A DNA stretch of 64,000 nt from NCBI GenBank assembly GCA_021464415.1, contig JAKCWG010000639.1, positions 86,673 through 150,672 on the forward strand, written 5' to 3'. The notes beneath the pieces were generated by a model that did no database searches, was not told where the DNA came from, and saw nothing but the letters and a program-made list of their open reading frames with translations. Every line of letters begins with the position of its first letter. Positions within the stretch are counted from its first letter, which is position 1. This DNA comes from Lonicera japonica (lineage: Eukaryota; Streptophyta; Magnoliopsida; Dipsacales; Caprifoliaceae). Positions 10,571 to 23,106 of this stretch are shown piece after piece. A program made the translations under genes and the position numbers.

Positions 10571-11286
10571 TGACTAACTATATACATACACATTAGATGA
10601 ATATTTGACTATAAGATAATAGAGGGCCAACTCCCGGCCATTAGGGTGTTCCTTTCCTCTTTTAGGTAGGTCTTATATTTCCTTTTCTTATAAGTGACGT
10701 TTGATAAAATATAAAAAATAATGACAAAAACAATTAATTTTTATGAAAAATTGAAAAATTAATTGAAGTAATATCTTCTTATTTTTTAACTTTTTCAACA
10801 GAAAGGAAGAAAAATATTCCATAAAAAATAATGAATGGTGGAAGACATCTACTTATAAAAATAATCATAAAATATATCTCTACCAATTATGGTTTATTTA
10901 GATATACAATCACGCCCTCAAAAGGATCAATCAAGAATTGATTCTTTAGAGATAAAAAGAAATTATATATATTGTTGCTGAAAAATGCATTTACATTGAA
11001 AAAGAAATTCCTTGCATAGTTCTGCTCTAGCAATATATACAACAACAACATGTACATGCATATCTATATACATATAAATGATCCCTGTGAAAATGTCAAT
11101 GTAAATATTTATATACATATCATGCAGCTATGTATGTACATAACATATTGGATGTAACGTACAGTTGCAATATCTATGCACCTTACCCATGGCTATGTTA
11201 TTTATAAATTATGGCTCTTTTTTTCCCTTTTTCTTCTAATTCACAATTTAAACACGTCATAGGATACTATCTAAGGAAAAAAAAGA
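10571..11286. other. Alpha 1 spacer, no gene seen
   Basis: Array spacer matching the DNA after Helitron H1 in the beta halves, but without Helitron H1 and without the Mutator MITE. Near 11100 it holds the single copy of the MITE target (caATGTAAATAttt). Confidence 0.6.
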
Positions 11287-12102
11287 TGATGGGCACCTGC
11301 CACACAACTAATAGTCCGACAAATAATTAGATACAAACTCCTATGACCAAAAATCAATAAATGTTTTAATACTATACTTTTAAAAAAAATATGTAACGTG
11401 AATATTTTACTTCGAGATGCTATTATGGACCCATCAAAAGTAACTGTGGGTGGCAGAAATCTAACGAAGCCCAACAGAGATATAATCGGCCCAAGTTAGT
11501 AGAACCAGTACCAGATGTATCAAAGGTGGTGAAGATGAACAGTAAATTTGCAGTAATGCATAGGAGATTTTTGTTTATGAGGTAGGATACTCCAGTGGTT
11601 GTTATACCCAATCCAGCAGTATATGGGAGAGAGTGATGTGTAATAAAGGTTGGGAATCCCTCTAAGTGAGCTCTGCCTTTCTATTTATACGTATAGAATC
11701 AGGGTCACAACGCTCATTAGGTTAAAAGTAAAATGACTATAAAGGGTATAACTTGTGCACCAAACTTGCCCTTTCCACGTGAGGGGTGTGTCCTTGTCCC
11801 TAACTAACTTTGCACTTTACATGTGTTTGCTTACCATTCGCCTAGGCGCCCATATCGGCGATAAGCGCTAATCATGCCCACAAGAATAGGTGTCCTTTTC
11901 CCATTGGTTGGAACGACCATATTGGCATTCTAGTCATTCCTGATTCCGCAGACATACTCGGCTTGAGGCTAACAGCTTCATTCGCCAATTGTGGGTCCTT
12001 GTTCCTCATTCGGACTTACTCTAAGAACATTCGATGATTCTTGGGCCTGATCTCGAATGCCTGGCCCAAATAGGCTAGGGGCTCCAATTTTATCCTCCCA
12101 CA
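11287..12102. repeat. LTR-like segment, alpha 1
   Basis: From TGATGGGCACC to CCTCCCACA. Shares 'aatccagcagtat' and a TATA-like 'ctatttatacgtatagaatc' with the 807-bp solo LTR, at a similar internal spacing, which suggests an LTR origin. No clear target-site duplication, so the ends are tentative. Confidence 0.45.
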
Positions 12103-12431
12103 GTAATGATATCGCTATTTAAAAAAAAAAATTGCCACATTTGGCTAATGGTTGTGCTGAAGTGCCATGTGAATGCACACACATAATCAAGTAGCTAGAA
12201 ATTAAAATGGAAGCATAGGTACGGTATTGGGTAAGTAAGTGGGACTTAGCTTATCTCCACTATTTCTTTTATTCCGTTTCATCCAATAGGATCTAGCTTG
12301 AGGCCAAAACGAATGCCTTTTTTTCATAAAATTTTGCAGAGATGATCTTTATAATAAGAAAATCATCCTCAAAATTTTTATCAAGAAATTCATACTGAAA
12401 GTAGCTAGGCGTAATACAAATTTGAAACATA

Positions 12432-13139
12432 CTAGTTTTTGCGCACGTGCGTTGCACGTGGTTTTAGTGCTGAATAACACTAATTACTTAAGTTTATTAA
12501 TGAATACGTACATACTAAGAATTAATTATTTAGTATGAAATAAAAATAATCATAAATAAGAAAAAATATAATATCATGTGTAAAATTTTATTAATAATTA
12601 TAAGAAAATAATAAAGTCGGTTAACTATATAAAAATATTGTTATAGATACATGATAAAAATTTATCAAATATATAAGAGAGTATTATATTTTTAATAAAT
12701 TTTTAGAATTGGTAGATAATTAATTCTATTAAACGTATGTGAATTATTATGCACAGTCTGAGTGAATATTAAATAGCTTTGCAATTTTAATACGGTTTAT
12801 TAAATATATATACTTCTACGTTGAGTTTAGGAAAACACTTAATTTAGCACAAACTCCAACTTATATAATTAATTTAACCAAATAAAGTAGAGTTTAAATT
12901 TACTTAAAATACTAATACAATTTTAACTTGTTTAATTAGTTTAACCAAATAAAGTAGAGTTTAAATTTATTTGGAATACTTCTACTATAATATAAAAATA
13001 TATGAAATTATGTTGTTTTTTTCATAATGTAAATCTTAAAATTTTGTGTTTAAAATCAAAAGTATATTTGTCTCTACAAAAAAGGGGAAAATACTTAGGT
13101 TACTCGTACTTTTATATATAGTACAGATATAGATATAGA
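12432..13139 (-). mobile_element. Helitron H2 (H1 family), reverse orientation, copy 1
   Basis: On the minus strand it begins TCTATATCTATATCTGTACT, includes a 'tttttgtagagacaaatata' stretch like H1, and ends with a GTGCAACGCAC palindrome and CTAG before a host T. The beta halves have the uninterrupted site (gaaacata|tattcatttt, near 20975 and 39640). 708 bp, no coding sequence. Confidence 0.82.
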
Positions 13140-14497
13140 TATTAATTTTTGACCATTAAAATTTTAGATAATAATCTCACCCACTCTAGTCTAAAATTTT
13201 TGATCCATCAAATTTCATGAAAAAATTCATCCGTTCAGTCCTTAAACTAAACTCTATTGGACAAAATTAAATAAAAGTACAATGAAGAGCAGCCAAGTCT
13301 AATTAAATGCAATTAAACAAATCTATACGGCTAAAGGGTATATAACAGGGAGATTAGGAATCTCAATAAAGTGTTTGTGTTAATTTGGGTTGGTGGGACT
13401 GTTTATACTAATACTACTATTATTAACTAGACTTTTTGGTCCTATTTTTGGGAAGGTTCTGATTTGAGGATGGTTTATCTTTATGCATTTCAAGTGCTGT
13501 CTATGAATTTTGACTCTGGTAATATAATGAGGACTTATAAACAATGAATCAAAACTTCATTTCTTTTATATTATTTTGCTACTGTTTAGAGAAGAATCAT
13601 CTCCCACTAAATGTACATATATTCTTTCTTTTACAGTATTTTGCAACTGTTTAGAGAGGAATCATCTCCCATTAAATGTACATATATTATTTTGGCAACT
13701 GGATTGCAAAAGTATAAAAAAATAAGGAATAACAGAATAAGTACTGTAACCATGAAATCAAAGTGATGTTTTTGATCAGTTCATTGGGTTGGCCAAATTG
13801 AATGAATGGAAATAATTTGCTGCATTAATTCGTCTGGAAGAAACTTGAGTTGAAAGACTGTAAAGGGTAACAGGGAGATATATTGAACAGACAACATCAC
13901 ATCTTAAGAAGCAAAAGTAAGTAAAAAGCAATACCTAAGACGCCAAAACAACCCTTTTTTGTGAATTTTAAATTAAGAATCTCAATAAAGTGTTTGTGTT
14001 AATTTGTCTGAAGTATGTCAAATTTTATGCTTGTGATGGATGAATTTTAACTTTTAGAATAAACAAAAAGCTATAAAAAGAATTTTATATGCCTCCATAA
14101 GCTAGGGCCCATATGACTCCCTGTAATTGTCCATGAATTTGCAGCCGTAGTTTGCACTTAAAGAGTTAATTAGATGGTCTAAGGATTTTGCAGCCAGGTA
14201 AATGAGTACATTGGGCCAGAAAAAGCAAAACCCTTTTTACAGCTTTTCGAGATGAATGTCCCTTCCCCTCTTTCCTGTGCTGAGAGTTGATATGCATGCA
14301 CCAATTAACAATGAAAATGATCTTACTAGCGGTAGATTGGTGCTTGCTGAATCTGATATCCTTTTGTTTTCCTGGATTTGTCACATGTTTAATTAACTAG
14401 TTATGACTTTGCTACACAATATATAATTAAGAGCATACATCTAAATTTTCACTTTGTGCCATTCATTGAATTGTTTTCTTGTCTAACCTACAAGTTA
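13140..14497. other. Upstream region of gene B, no gene seen
   Basis: Includes a 30-bp direct repeat 'gaatctcaataaagtgtttg...' at about 13347 and 13977 bracketing an alpha-only block, and a roughly 75-bp tandem duplication near 13575-13690 ('gtttagagaagaatcatctc'). To about 13860 it is almost identical to unit 2. The TATA box seen in the other copies is changed here ('caatatataatta', near 14418). Confidence 0.6.
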
Positions 14498-14923
14498 ATG
14501 GCAAGCCAGCAAGCTCCAGCCGGTCCACGGTTCCTATTAGCTTCATCCCAACCCTCTAACCAAGTTCCACAGCCAGGACCATCTTTTATGACTCAATCTA
14601 CAACATTTGGCCAAAACTTTTGGCTTCCTATAACTGCTCAACCTCCACCATCAGCTGCTGTGGCACCACCTCCTCTTCCTGCCACAGCTGCACCACCTGC
14701 AGCAGCACCACGAGCTGCAGTTGTTCCAGTTATCAATTCTTCTACTTCGGTACCACCTCTTTTTCAATCAAGAATATTCTCAACCCCTAAATCTCCATTG
14801 CCAATTTCTCATGTCCCAAAGCTAGTGTCACCAACCCCTACACCATCACCACCTCCATCATCTCTTCAAGCATCAATTGGTGTATCTTTTCAAGCATCAC
14901 TTGGTGTCACAATTCTTTTTTAA
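14498..14923 (+). CDS. Proline-rich protein, C-terminally truncated copy B (141 aa)
   Basis: Open frame from ATG (MASQQAPAGPRF) to a stop after SLGVTILF. The start is supported because every family copy keeps the MASQQAPA codons in the same place. No signal peptide or membrane segment is obvious. The protein is rich in Pro, Ala and Ser with short runs such as AQPPPSAAVAPPPLPATAAP and PTPTPSPPPSSL. Compared with copy F, about 360 bp between 'cttggtgt' and 'cacaattc' are deleted, removing the conserved C-terminal part and creating a new short end. The old 3' end continues out of frame to about 14987. Copy D has the same deletion. The upstream leader and TATA box are damaged. Probably a relic; expression unknown. 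Confidence 0.5.
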   Translation: MASQQAPAGPRFLLASSQPSNQVPQPGPSFMTQSTTFGQNFWLPITAQPPPSAAVAPPPLPATAAPPAAAPRAAVVPVINSSTSVPPLFQSRIFSTPKSPLPISHVPKLVSPTPTPSPPPSSLQASIGVSFQASLGVTILF

Positions 14924-15403
14924 CTCACCATAGTTCCGGTGTCCACCTCTCTGTCTACAGAAAGGCCAATGGTGCTTCCAATGAATAAAATAAGTCCTTT
15001 GCACGCGCAAAGGGAAATAAAGCAAGGGGTATCCACCTTTTTGTGCTTTTTAGTTCATTAATAACAAGTAGTGTGTAAGGGAATAAATAAGTAAAGGGGT
15101 GCATGGATTCTGATTTTTCAGAGTTAATTAGCATCCATTAATGTTTTGTAAGGTGAGTAAAGCGTGCCATATATGCATGATCTGTTTATGTTTGTTGAGG
15201 GGGGAAATTTGATATGTATGGCACATGAAGTATTAAATGGTGTGGTTTCCATAGCCTCTTTGTATGTATGTATGCAGTGAAACTTGTGCATGCCTACTTT
15301 GAATAATGCAATTGCAATTGCTTGATGTCATATTATCTATAATTCTATACTATATATATAACGTGAAGAAAGAGTTTTTGTATGTCTATGAAATTACAAA
15401 AAT
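14924..15403. other. 3' remnant and flank of gene B
   Basis: Starts with the leftover out-of-frame 3' end of the family ('ccggtgtccacctctctgtc', ending 'caatgaataa') and continues as the usual family downstream flank. No other gene is seen. Confidence 0.6.
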
Positions 15404-16072
15404 ACTTCTATTGTGCCAAAAAAAATTTAGAAAATAATGCATAAGTTGGAATTTGAATTTATGTACTAAAACTTGAAAGGTACATATACTTGCCACTAGA
15501 ATTAACAAATGCTATTTTATTATTTTAGTTTGAATAATTAATAACTATCATGCTGAACGTACACACAGAGTGTGCCACAAAATTTCTATAACATAACACA
15601 ATTGAGACTTAACAAACACCCATGGTTCCATATTAAGAGCTACTCAGAACTGCAAAAAAAAAAATATAGAAAAAATGGTGCAACTATTTAACGACCAATG
15701 AAAAAACTTGACATGTATAATAGGAGAGGTATATACTGGGGGTCGCATTGAAGTTGTGTCAGAGTTTTCGATTTTCAAATGTTCAACCTTTAAGTAATAT
15801 AATAACAAATACTTAACTACTGTACCATTAATTTATAATTAATATTAATTTTTTTTGGTTCAACTTATATTTCTGTCTATTAATGCGGGAGACAGATTGT
15901 GTATTCGCTATTTCCCGTTGGCTATTTATATTTGTTTAGCCTATAATACATAAAACATAACATTTGTAATTGGATGTACATACTCTTTTCAATGATGATT
16001 GGAAATCCTTTCATATTATCTTGACCAAAATCATTAATTAGTTATCCGCTTGAAAGACTGACTAACTAACTA

Positions 16073-16856
16073 TCTATACTATATATAAAACTAGGAAAGT
16101 GTTTTTCCTTTTTTTTGTGATGACAAATATGCCCCTTAATTTTAAAAAATATATTTTAAAATTTGCATTAAATAAAACTATATAACTCCATATATTTTTA
16201 TATTAGTATTAGTATTCCAAAAAAATTTAAAGTTTACTTTATTTTGCTAAAACAATTAAACAAATATTTTAAGCTAGATTTACATTAAATAAAATAGTAT
16301 AATATTACAAGTGTATAACTCCACATATTTTTATATTAGTATTAGTATTCCAAACAAGTTTAAATTCTACTTTATTTGGCAAAAATAATTAAACATGGCT
16401 TTTAGGTCAGTAAAAAAAAATCAAATGAATTTTATATTTGATACTATATTTTGATTATTTGTTATTATTTTTTATTCATACTAATGATTCTATTATTTTG
16501 ATTATTTGTTTATTTTTATTATTTTTTATTTGATTCCTTATTTTATACTAAAACCACGATTTACATTAAATAAAATAGTATAAGATTACAAGTGTATAAC
16601 TCCATATATTTTTATATTAGTATTAGTATTCCGAATAAGTTTAAATTCTACTTTATTTGGCAAAAATAATTAAACAAGGCTTTTAGGTCAGTAAAAAAAT
16701 TCAAATGAATTGTATATTTGATACTATATTTTTTTTATTTTTTTTAATTCATACTAATTATTCTATTATTTTGTTTATTTGTTTATTTTTATTATTGTTT
16801 ATTTGATTCTTTATTTTATACTAAAACCACGTGCAATGCAAATGCAGAAAAACTAG
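16073..16856 (+). mobile_element. Helitron H1, copy 2 (784 bp, uninterrupted)
   Basis: TCTATACTATATATAAAAC start after A, ACCACGTGCAATGCA palindrome and CTAG end before T. This is the cleanest copy and lacks the solo LTR found in copy 1. Two internal 'taaaaccacga-ttacattaaataaaatagtat' blocks resemble the 3' end, suggesting tandem growth of Helitron ends. Confidence 0.82.
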
Positions 16857-17321
16857 TATATATACATATACATTGGATGAATATTTGACTAGAGGATAGC
16901 AGAGGGCCAACTCCCAGCCCTTAGGGTGTTCCTTTCCTCTTTTAGGTAGGACTTATATATCTTTCCTTTTTTTATAAGAGTACGTTTGATAACAATATAA
17001 CAAATAATAACAAAAGTAATTAATTTTTATGAAGAATTAAAAAATAAGTTTAAGTAAGTAATATATCTCAACCATTTAAGGCTTATATAGATATAAATCA
17101 TGCCCTCGAAAGGATCAATCGAGAATTGATTCCTTAGAGACAAAAAGAAATTATATATATATATATATATATTGTTGCGGAAAAATGCATTTACATTGAA
17201 AAAGAAATTCCATGCATAGTTCTGCTCTTGCAATATATATAACAACATGTGCATGCGTATCTATGTAAATGGTGGCTTGCTGGCAAACTGAATGATCCCT
17301 GTGAAAGTGTCACTATAAATA

Positions 17322-17596
17322 GGGAGCTACTATTGATACACACCAAAACACTCTCTAACACTCCCACATTGACTTGGCTCTTAAGGATCGAGTATGTGTA
17401 CGTTGACTCGGCCCCTAAGGACCGAGTATATGCACACATACTCAATCTTTAAGGGCCGAGCCAGTGTAATTATTTTTACCCAAAAATGGCTCGGCCCCTA
17501 AGCACCGAGTATGTGCACATATACTCGATCCTTAGGGACCGAGTAAAGAGGATGTAGTGTTAGTGATTGTGTTTATGTGTGTCAATAGAGCCCACC
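17322..17596. mobile_element. Mutator-type MITE, copy 2 (275 bp)
   Basis: GGGAGCTACTATTGATACAC to AATAGAGCCCACC, flanked by perfect 9-bp repeats CTATAAATA (17313-17321 and 17597-17605). Same internal palindrome row as copy 1. Any open frame across it reads inverted repeats and is not a gene. Confidence 0.9.
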
Positions 17597-17838
17597 CTAT
17601 AAATATATATTTATACATATCATACAGCTATGTATGTATGGTAGGTCAGTTTTGTTGTACATGTTAAGTTTTGAATGTACATAACATATTGGATGTAACA
17701 CTTGCAATATCTATGTACCTTACCCATGGCTTTGTTATTTATAAATCATAGCTCTTTTTTCCTTTTTCTTCTAATTCACAGTTTAAACACGTCAGAGGAT
17801 ATATACTATCCAAGGAAAAAAAAAGATGATGGGGACAT

Positions 17839-19727
17839 TGACGTGGCTGAAATACTTCTGCGCTTATGAACCCAAGTGTAGGTTGTCAAGTTATAATACT
17901 TGGTAAATCCAAGTGTCAAACCACAAGGATAGTCGGAAAGACGATGAAGCGATTACGAGTCCAAGGCTTTGTTTAAAGAAGTGGATTGGTTGATTTTAAT
18001 TGTTGATTCTAAAGTTATGCAATAAAAATTGCAATAAAAATTAAAGTGATGTATCAAATGATGAGAAAATGCTAAGGCATTATAGAATTCATTTGCTTTG
18101 CAACATTATGTAGAATCAATCTCATTCAAAGTTCTCAATGCAATTCCTAAGTGTTAAGTATCCTACACTTTTCTAAGCAAAAGGGTGTGAAGCAAAAGCA
18201 ACCCATTCCCATATAAATGCCATATAAAGAATGGGTGTAAACACAACTTAACACAAATGAATCTCTCCTTTGTATCTTGTAGCAAAGGGTGTGAAGCAAG
18301 TGCAACCCATTCCCATATAATGCTCAACTAAGATACAAATTTAAGATACACTAAAAGAAAAGGCATAAATTTAAACTAGGCATTTAAGAACTCATTGTTA
18401 TTTTTTCCTAGGCAATTGACTTGATTATGAAATTGGCCACTTAAAGAGTTAAGTACAATAAATCATAACATTTCCTTTGCATAAGATTGGGAGGTCTAAG
18501 TGGTGGATAAACCGTCCAGTATAGACATATTTGATAAATACAAATTGAATCCTTAGTGTAATTAGTGGAGTTGTTTATGACATAAACTTAAGAGATCCTT
18601 TTTGGCAACACCTTATCTAAGAAAATATTGAGTCTCAAAATCACATAAAGTATAGAAAGCACTCAACATATCATTAAAGCATTCAAGGATTGAAATCTCA
18701 AATTTATGGTGTTTCCATGAATATCAAAGACTAATCATACTTGGCAATGAAAAGTATCTCATTCATAGAAGGAATGGACATAGGCTAGTAAGAAATACAC
18801 AAATGTATCATCTCTTCATTAATGCTTGAGAACTAGGTATACAAGGCATACAAAGTCAAATCATCTTATGAAGATTATCTTACTAGCTTATGAATGGTTG
18901 ATTAAATGGAGAAGATGAAGGATTCAACAAGTATTTAACAATACTAATAATGGAATGGGAAATGAACTTACATAATTAATGCATTGCAAACTTCATCTTT
19001 CAGCCTTAGCAAAAAAATTTACTCCATAATAAATGTAGAGACAAGAATTATAGAAATGTATTCCATTTCTCTTAAATGAAGATAATAAACTACAAATTCT
19101 AGAGAGAGAGAGTGATATTCAAGACAAGTAAATAAAACTATTAATAAGTCAAGAGTCTAAGTGTTCTTAAATACAATAATGGAGACTATATATATAGATG
19201 AGTGTGTTGTCTCATTCTCCTCTCTCTACTAAATATCCAAGAGAAACTATCCCTTTTGTCCATTGGAAAATAGCCACTCTTGTATAAAATACAATATTCT
19301 AGAAGATAGTGATTTGAGCCACTATTTAGTCTCCAAGCTAGCTATCAAAATAGGGGAGATGTCATAAAAGACAAAGCAAGCCATCTAGATTAATTTGGGC
19401 TTGAGCTAGATGGATCCAAGAGATGAGAAAAATTCCTTGATTGATCTAGCAAAAAGCTAGATAGATCCAATTCTTGACTTTTTCTTGACTTTTTGCTTTA
19501 AAGGCCAAAAATTGCTCAGTTGATCATTCTTCTTTTACTCAATAAATTCCTCAAGATCTAAAGGAAACACAATAAACACAAAAATGCCTTTCCAAGCAAT
19601 GTTAAATACAAAATATGCTACGAGGCTAATTGCGAGATAAATTAGCAAACCGAATGGTTTTAGAGAGTTAAACGCATCAAACGACTCCAAAAAAGAGCAT
19701 AGTAATGACAATAGTATACGTTTATCA
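17839..19727. mobile_element. Solo LTR, 1889 bp, unit 2
   Basis: Starts TGACGTGGC, ends TTTATCA, with the perfect 5-bp duplication GACAT (17834-17838, 19728-19732). Beta 1 and the alpha halves show the uninterrupted site. Near the 5' end it has 'caagttataatacttggtaa ... aaccacaaggat', a pattern I associate with long Ty3/gypsy LTRs (from memory, not searched). No internal domain is present. Two copies of 'gtgtgaagcaa..gcaacccat' (near 18187 and 18289) flank a segment missing from the unit 3 copy. Confidence 0.88.
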
Positions 19728-19732
19728 GACAT

Positions 19733-20658
19733 GCCGCACAACTAATAGTTCGACAAATAATTAAATACAAAACTCCCATGACCAAAAATTAATAAATGTT
19801 TTAATACTATACTTTTTATTTTATTTTTTAAACGTAACGTGATTATTTTAAGGCAAGATGCTATTAAGGACCCATCAAAAGTAACCATGGGTGGCAGAAA
19901 TCTAACCAAACTCAACGGAGATAGAACCGGCCCAAGTTAGTAGAACTAGTACCAGATGTATCAAAGGTGGTGAAGATGAACAGTAAATTTGCAGTAATGC
20001 AAATGAAATTTTTGTTTGTGAGGTAGGTTCCTCCGGTGGCTGTTTTATATCTAATCCGACAGTATGTCCTCCCTAGTGTGTGATTGTGTTTTAAACTTGG
20101 CTCAAATGGCCTGATTGAGGGTGATTACAACAATGGTGATTATCCTTAGAGAGAGAAAATGTGAAGCGAGTGTTGTGTAATAAAGGTTGGGAATCCTTCT
20201 AAGTGAGCTCTCTTTTTGTATTTATGCGTATAGAATTAGGGTCACAATGCACATTTGGTTAAAAGTAAAAAGACTATAAATGGTATAATTTGTGCACCAA
20301 ACTTGCCCTTTCCACGTGAGGGGTGTGTCCTTATCCATAACTAGCTTTGCACTTTACAAGTGTCTGCCTACCATTACCCTAGGCGCCCATATCGGCAATA
20401 AGCGCTAATCATGCCCACGAGTAAATATGTCCATTTTGAATTGGTTGAAACAACCATATCAGCATTCTAGGCATTCTTGATTCCGCAGACATACTCGGCT
20501 TGCGCATTTATACATAGCTGGAGGCTTACAGTTTTATCCACCAATTGTGGGTCCTTGTTCCTCATTTGGACTTACTATAAGAACGTTCGATAAATCTTGG
20601 GCCTGATCTCAAATGCTCGGCCCAAATAGGCTAGGGGCTCCAATTTTATCCTCCCACA
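19733..20658. repeat. LTR-like segment, beta 2
   Basis: Remainder of the LTR-like segment after the nested solo LTR; its first 12 bp are at 17827-17838. Contains 'gtaggttcctccggtggct', a TATA-like 'gtatttatgcgtatag', and ends CCTCCCACA. Confidence 0.45.
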
Positions 20659-21642
20659 ATAATGATATCGCTATATAAAAAAAATAGCCACATTTGGCTA
20701 ATGGTTGTGCTTCCATGTGATTGCACACATAATCAAGTAGCTAGAAATTAAAATGGAAGCAGAGATTTTGGGTAAGTAAATGGGACTTAGCTTATCTCCA
20801 TCATTTCTTCTATTCTATTTCATCCAATAGGATCTAGTTTGAGGCCAAAACAAATGCCTTTTTTTTCATAAAACTTAACTGAGATGATCTTTATAATGAG
20901 TAAATCATCCTAAATTTTTTTATCAAGAAATACAAACAGGAAGTAGCTAAGTGTAATAAAAATTTGAAACATATATTCATTTTCGACCTTTAAAATTTTA
21001 AATAATAATCTCACCCACTCCAGTCTAAATTTTTTATCCACCAAATTTCATGAAAATATTCATCCATTGAATGCTTAGACTAAACTCTATTGGACAAAAT
21101 TAAATAAAAGTACAATGAAGAGTAGCCAAGTCTAATTAAATGCAATTAAACAAATCTACACTGCTAAAGGGTAACAGGGAGATTGAGCAGACATCATATC
21201 TTAACAAGCAAAAGTATGTAAGAAGCAATACCTAAGACTCCGAACAACCCTTTTTTAGGAATTTTAAATTAAGAATTTGTCTGAAGTATGTCAAATTTTA
21301 TGCTTGTGATGGATGAATCTGCACTTCTAGAATAAACAAAAAGCTAAAAAGAATATTATATGCCGCCATAAGCTACGACACTTATGAGTCCTTGTAATTG
21401 TCCAAGAATTTGCAGCCAGGTAAATGAGTACATTGGCCTAGAAAAAGACAAACCCTTTTTACAGCTTTTCGAGATGAATGTCCTTTCCCCTCTCTCCAGT
21501 GCTGAGAGTTGATATGCATGCACCAATTAACATTGAAAATGATTTCACTAGCTGTATATTAATGGTGCTCGCAGAATCTGATACCCCTATGTTTTCTTGG
21601 ATTTGTCACATGTTTAATTAAATAGTTGTGACTTTGCTACAC

Positions 21643-21651
21643 TATATATAA
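21643..21651 (+). promoter_or_regulatory. Probable TATA box of gene C
   Basis: TATATATAA in the context 'gctacactatatataagagcatac', about 125 bp before the ATG and kept at the same spacing in copies D, E and F. Confidence 0.55.
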
Positions 21652-21767
21652 GAGCATACATCTAAATTTTCACTTTGTGCCCATTCAACGAATTGTTTTC
21701 TTGTCTAGAGTAGTTGCTTGCTAAACGGTTACTTGAGTGCTCTTTTGGTACTCTAACGTACAAGTTA

Positions 21768-22636
21768 ATGGCAAGCCAGCAAGCTCCAGCCCATCCACGG
21801 TTCCTATCAGCTTCATTGCCAGCCCCAGCCCCAGCCTACCCCTCTAACCAAGTTGCACAGCCAAGACTATCTTTTATGACTAGATCTACTACATTAGGCC
21901 AAAACTTTTGGCTTCCTGTAACTGCTCAACCTCCACCATCAGCTGCTGTGGCACCACCACCACTTTCTGCAACAGCTGCACTACCTGCAGCAGCATCATG
22001 AGCTACTGTTGTTCCGGTTATCTCTTCTTCTTCTTCTTCTTCTTCTTCTTCTTCTGCTTCTTCTTCGGTACCACCTCTGTTTCAACCAAGAATATTCTCA
22101 AACCGTAATTCTCCATTGCCAAATTCTTATGTCCCAAAGCTAGTGTCACCATCCCCTACACCATCACCACCTCCATCACCTTTTCAAGCATCACTTGGTG
22201 TATCTATCACTGCCCCTACCACCATCACCATTGCTCCTCCTAAAGCTCCAAACTCCTTTCCCAAAATCAACATCTCCAAGTAATAGCCCTTCACAATCTC
22301 CTAAAACAAGCCCAATTTCCCAGCCTCCATCCCCACCATGCGAAATCATCAAAAAACATTATTCAGATTCTAAAGACTGGGGTGAAGGTTATAACACTTG
22401 CTGGTGATAACGAAGGAGCCACCGTGAAGTTGAGCTCTTCTAGGAATAAAGGATATTCTGTAGAAATAAGTGATGAAGAAGGGAATTCAAATCAAAATCC
22501 TAGAGTTGGATTTGAGATCAACAGTAGTGTGCAGGGTGTGAACAATTCCATTCTCTACAATTCTTCTTTAACTCACCAAAGTCCCGGTGTCCACCTTACT
22601 GTCTACAGTAAGGCCAATGGTGCGTGCCACCAATGA
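21768..22636 (+). pseudogene. Proline-rich protein gene, copy C (premature stop)
   Basis: ATG and N-terminal half are intact (MASQQAPAHPRF, then Pro/Ala-rich sequence), but codon CGA of the 'AAPRAA' stretch is TGA, so the frame ends at 22001 after about 77 residues. A (TCT)n expansion follows at once. Further on, the conserved C-terminal part is readable in one frame from about 22382 (KVITLAGDNEGATVKLSSS, GFEINSSVQGVNNSILYNSS, PGVHLTVYSKANGA). A 4-bp insertion (gcgt) changes the last residues. The TATA box and leader look intact, so it may still be transcribed, but a full protein is not possible. The C-terminal part is the best conserved region of the family. Confidence 0.8.
22023..22068. repeat. 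(TCT)n microsatellite in gene C
   Basis: Expanded run of CTT/TCT codons replacing the short Ser stretch seen in copies E and F. It lies just after the premature stop. Confidence 0.92.
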
Positions 22637-23106
22637 ATAAAATAAATCCTTTGCGCGCGAAGGGAATTAAAGCGAGTGGTATCCACTTTTTTGTGTTTTT
22701 TATTTCATTAATAACAAGTAGCGTGTAAGGGAATAAATAAGTAAAGGGGTGCATGGATTCTTATTCTTCAGAAGAGTAAATTAGCATCCATTAATATTTT
22801 GTAAGATGAGTAAAGAGTGTCCATGATCTGTTTACGTCTGTTGACGGGGAAAATATATTATATATGGATTTTAAAGAGGTATATATATCTATGTCGATAT
22901 AAAATTATTATCCTCTGAGAAAATAAAATTAAATAATCATATCATACCGATATCAATGTGTCTTTCTCTAGGGAGTTTTCTTTTCTCTAAAAAATTAAAA
23001 TATAAACAATTTTTCTTTTTAAGAAAGTGACGTTTAAATGTCATCTTTATTAAAAATAATCAAAAATTCTTTCATGTTTTAGGTGACACATATGATACTT
23101 TTTAAA
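22637..23106. other. 3' flank of gene C, no gene seen
   Basis: Family downstream flank matching the flanks of A and E up to the Helitron H3 insertion point. Nothing coding is seen. Confidence 0.5.

Larger units (their letters stand above)
1..15403. repeat. Tandem array unit 1 (beta 1 + alpha 1)
   Basis: The sequence at 1 ('acttctattgtgcc') recurs at 15404, 33806 and 51120, and long collinear similarity follows each time. Unit 1 is the shortest full unit. Its beta gene lost the 5' half beside a CACTA fragment, the end of Helitron H3 is deleted, and about 0.8 kb between the LTR-like repeat and the minisatellite is missing. It alone carries the 931-1737 solo LTR and the 6643-6772 MITE. The starting point of a unit is arbitrary because the true duplication breakpoints are not visible. 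Confidence 0.85.
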
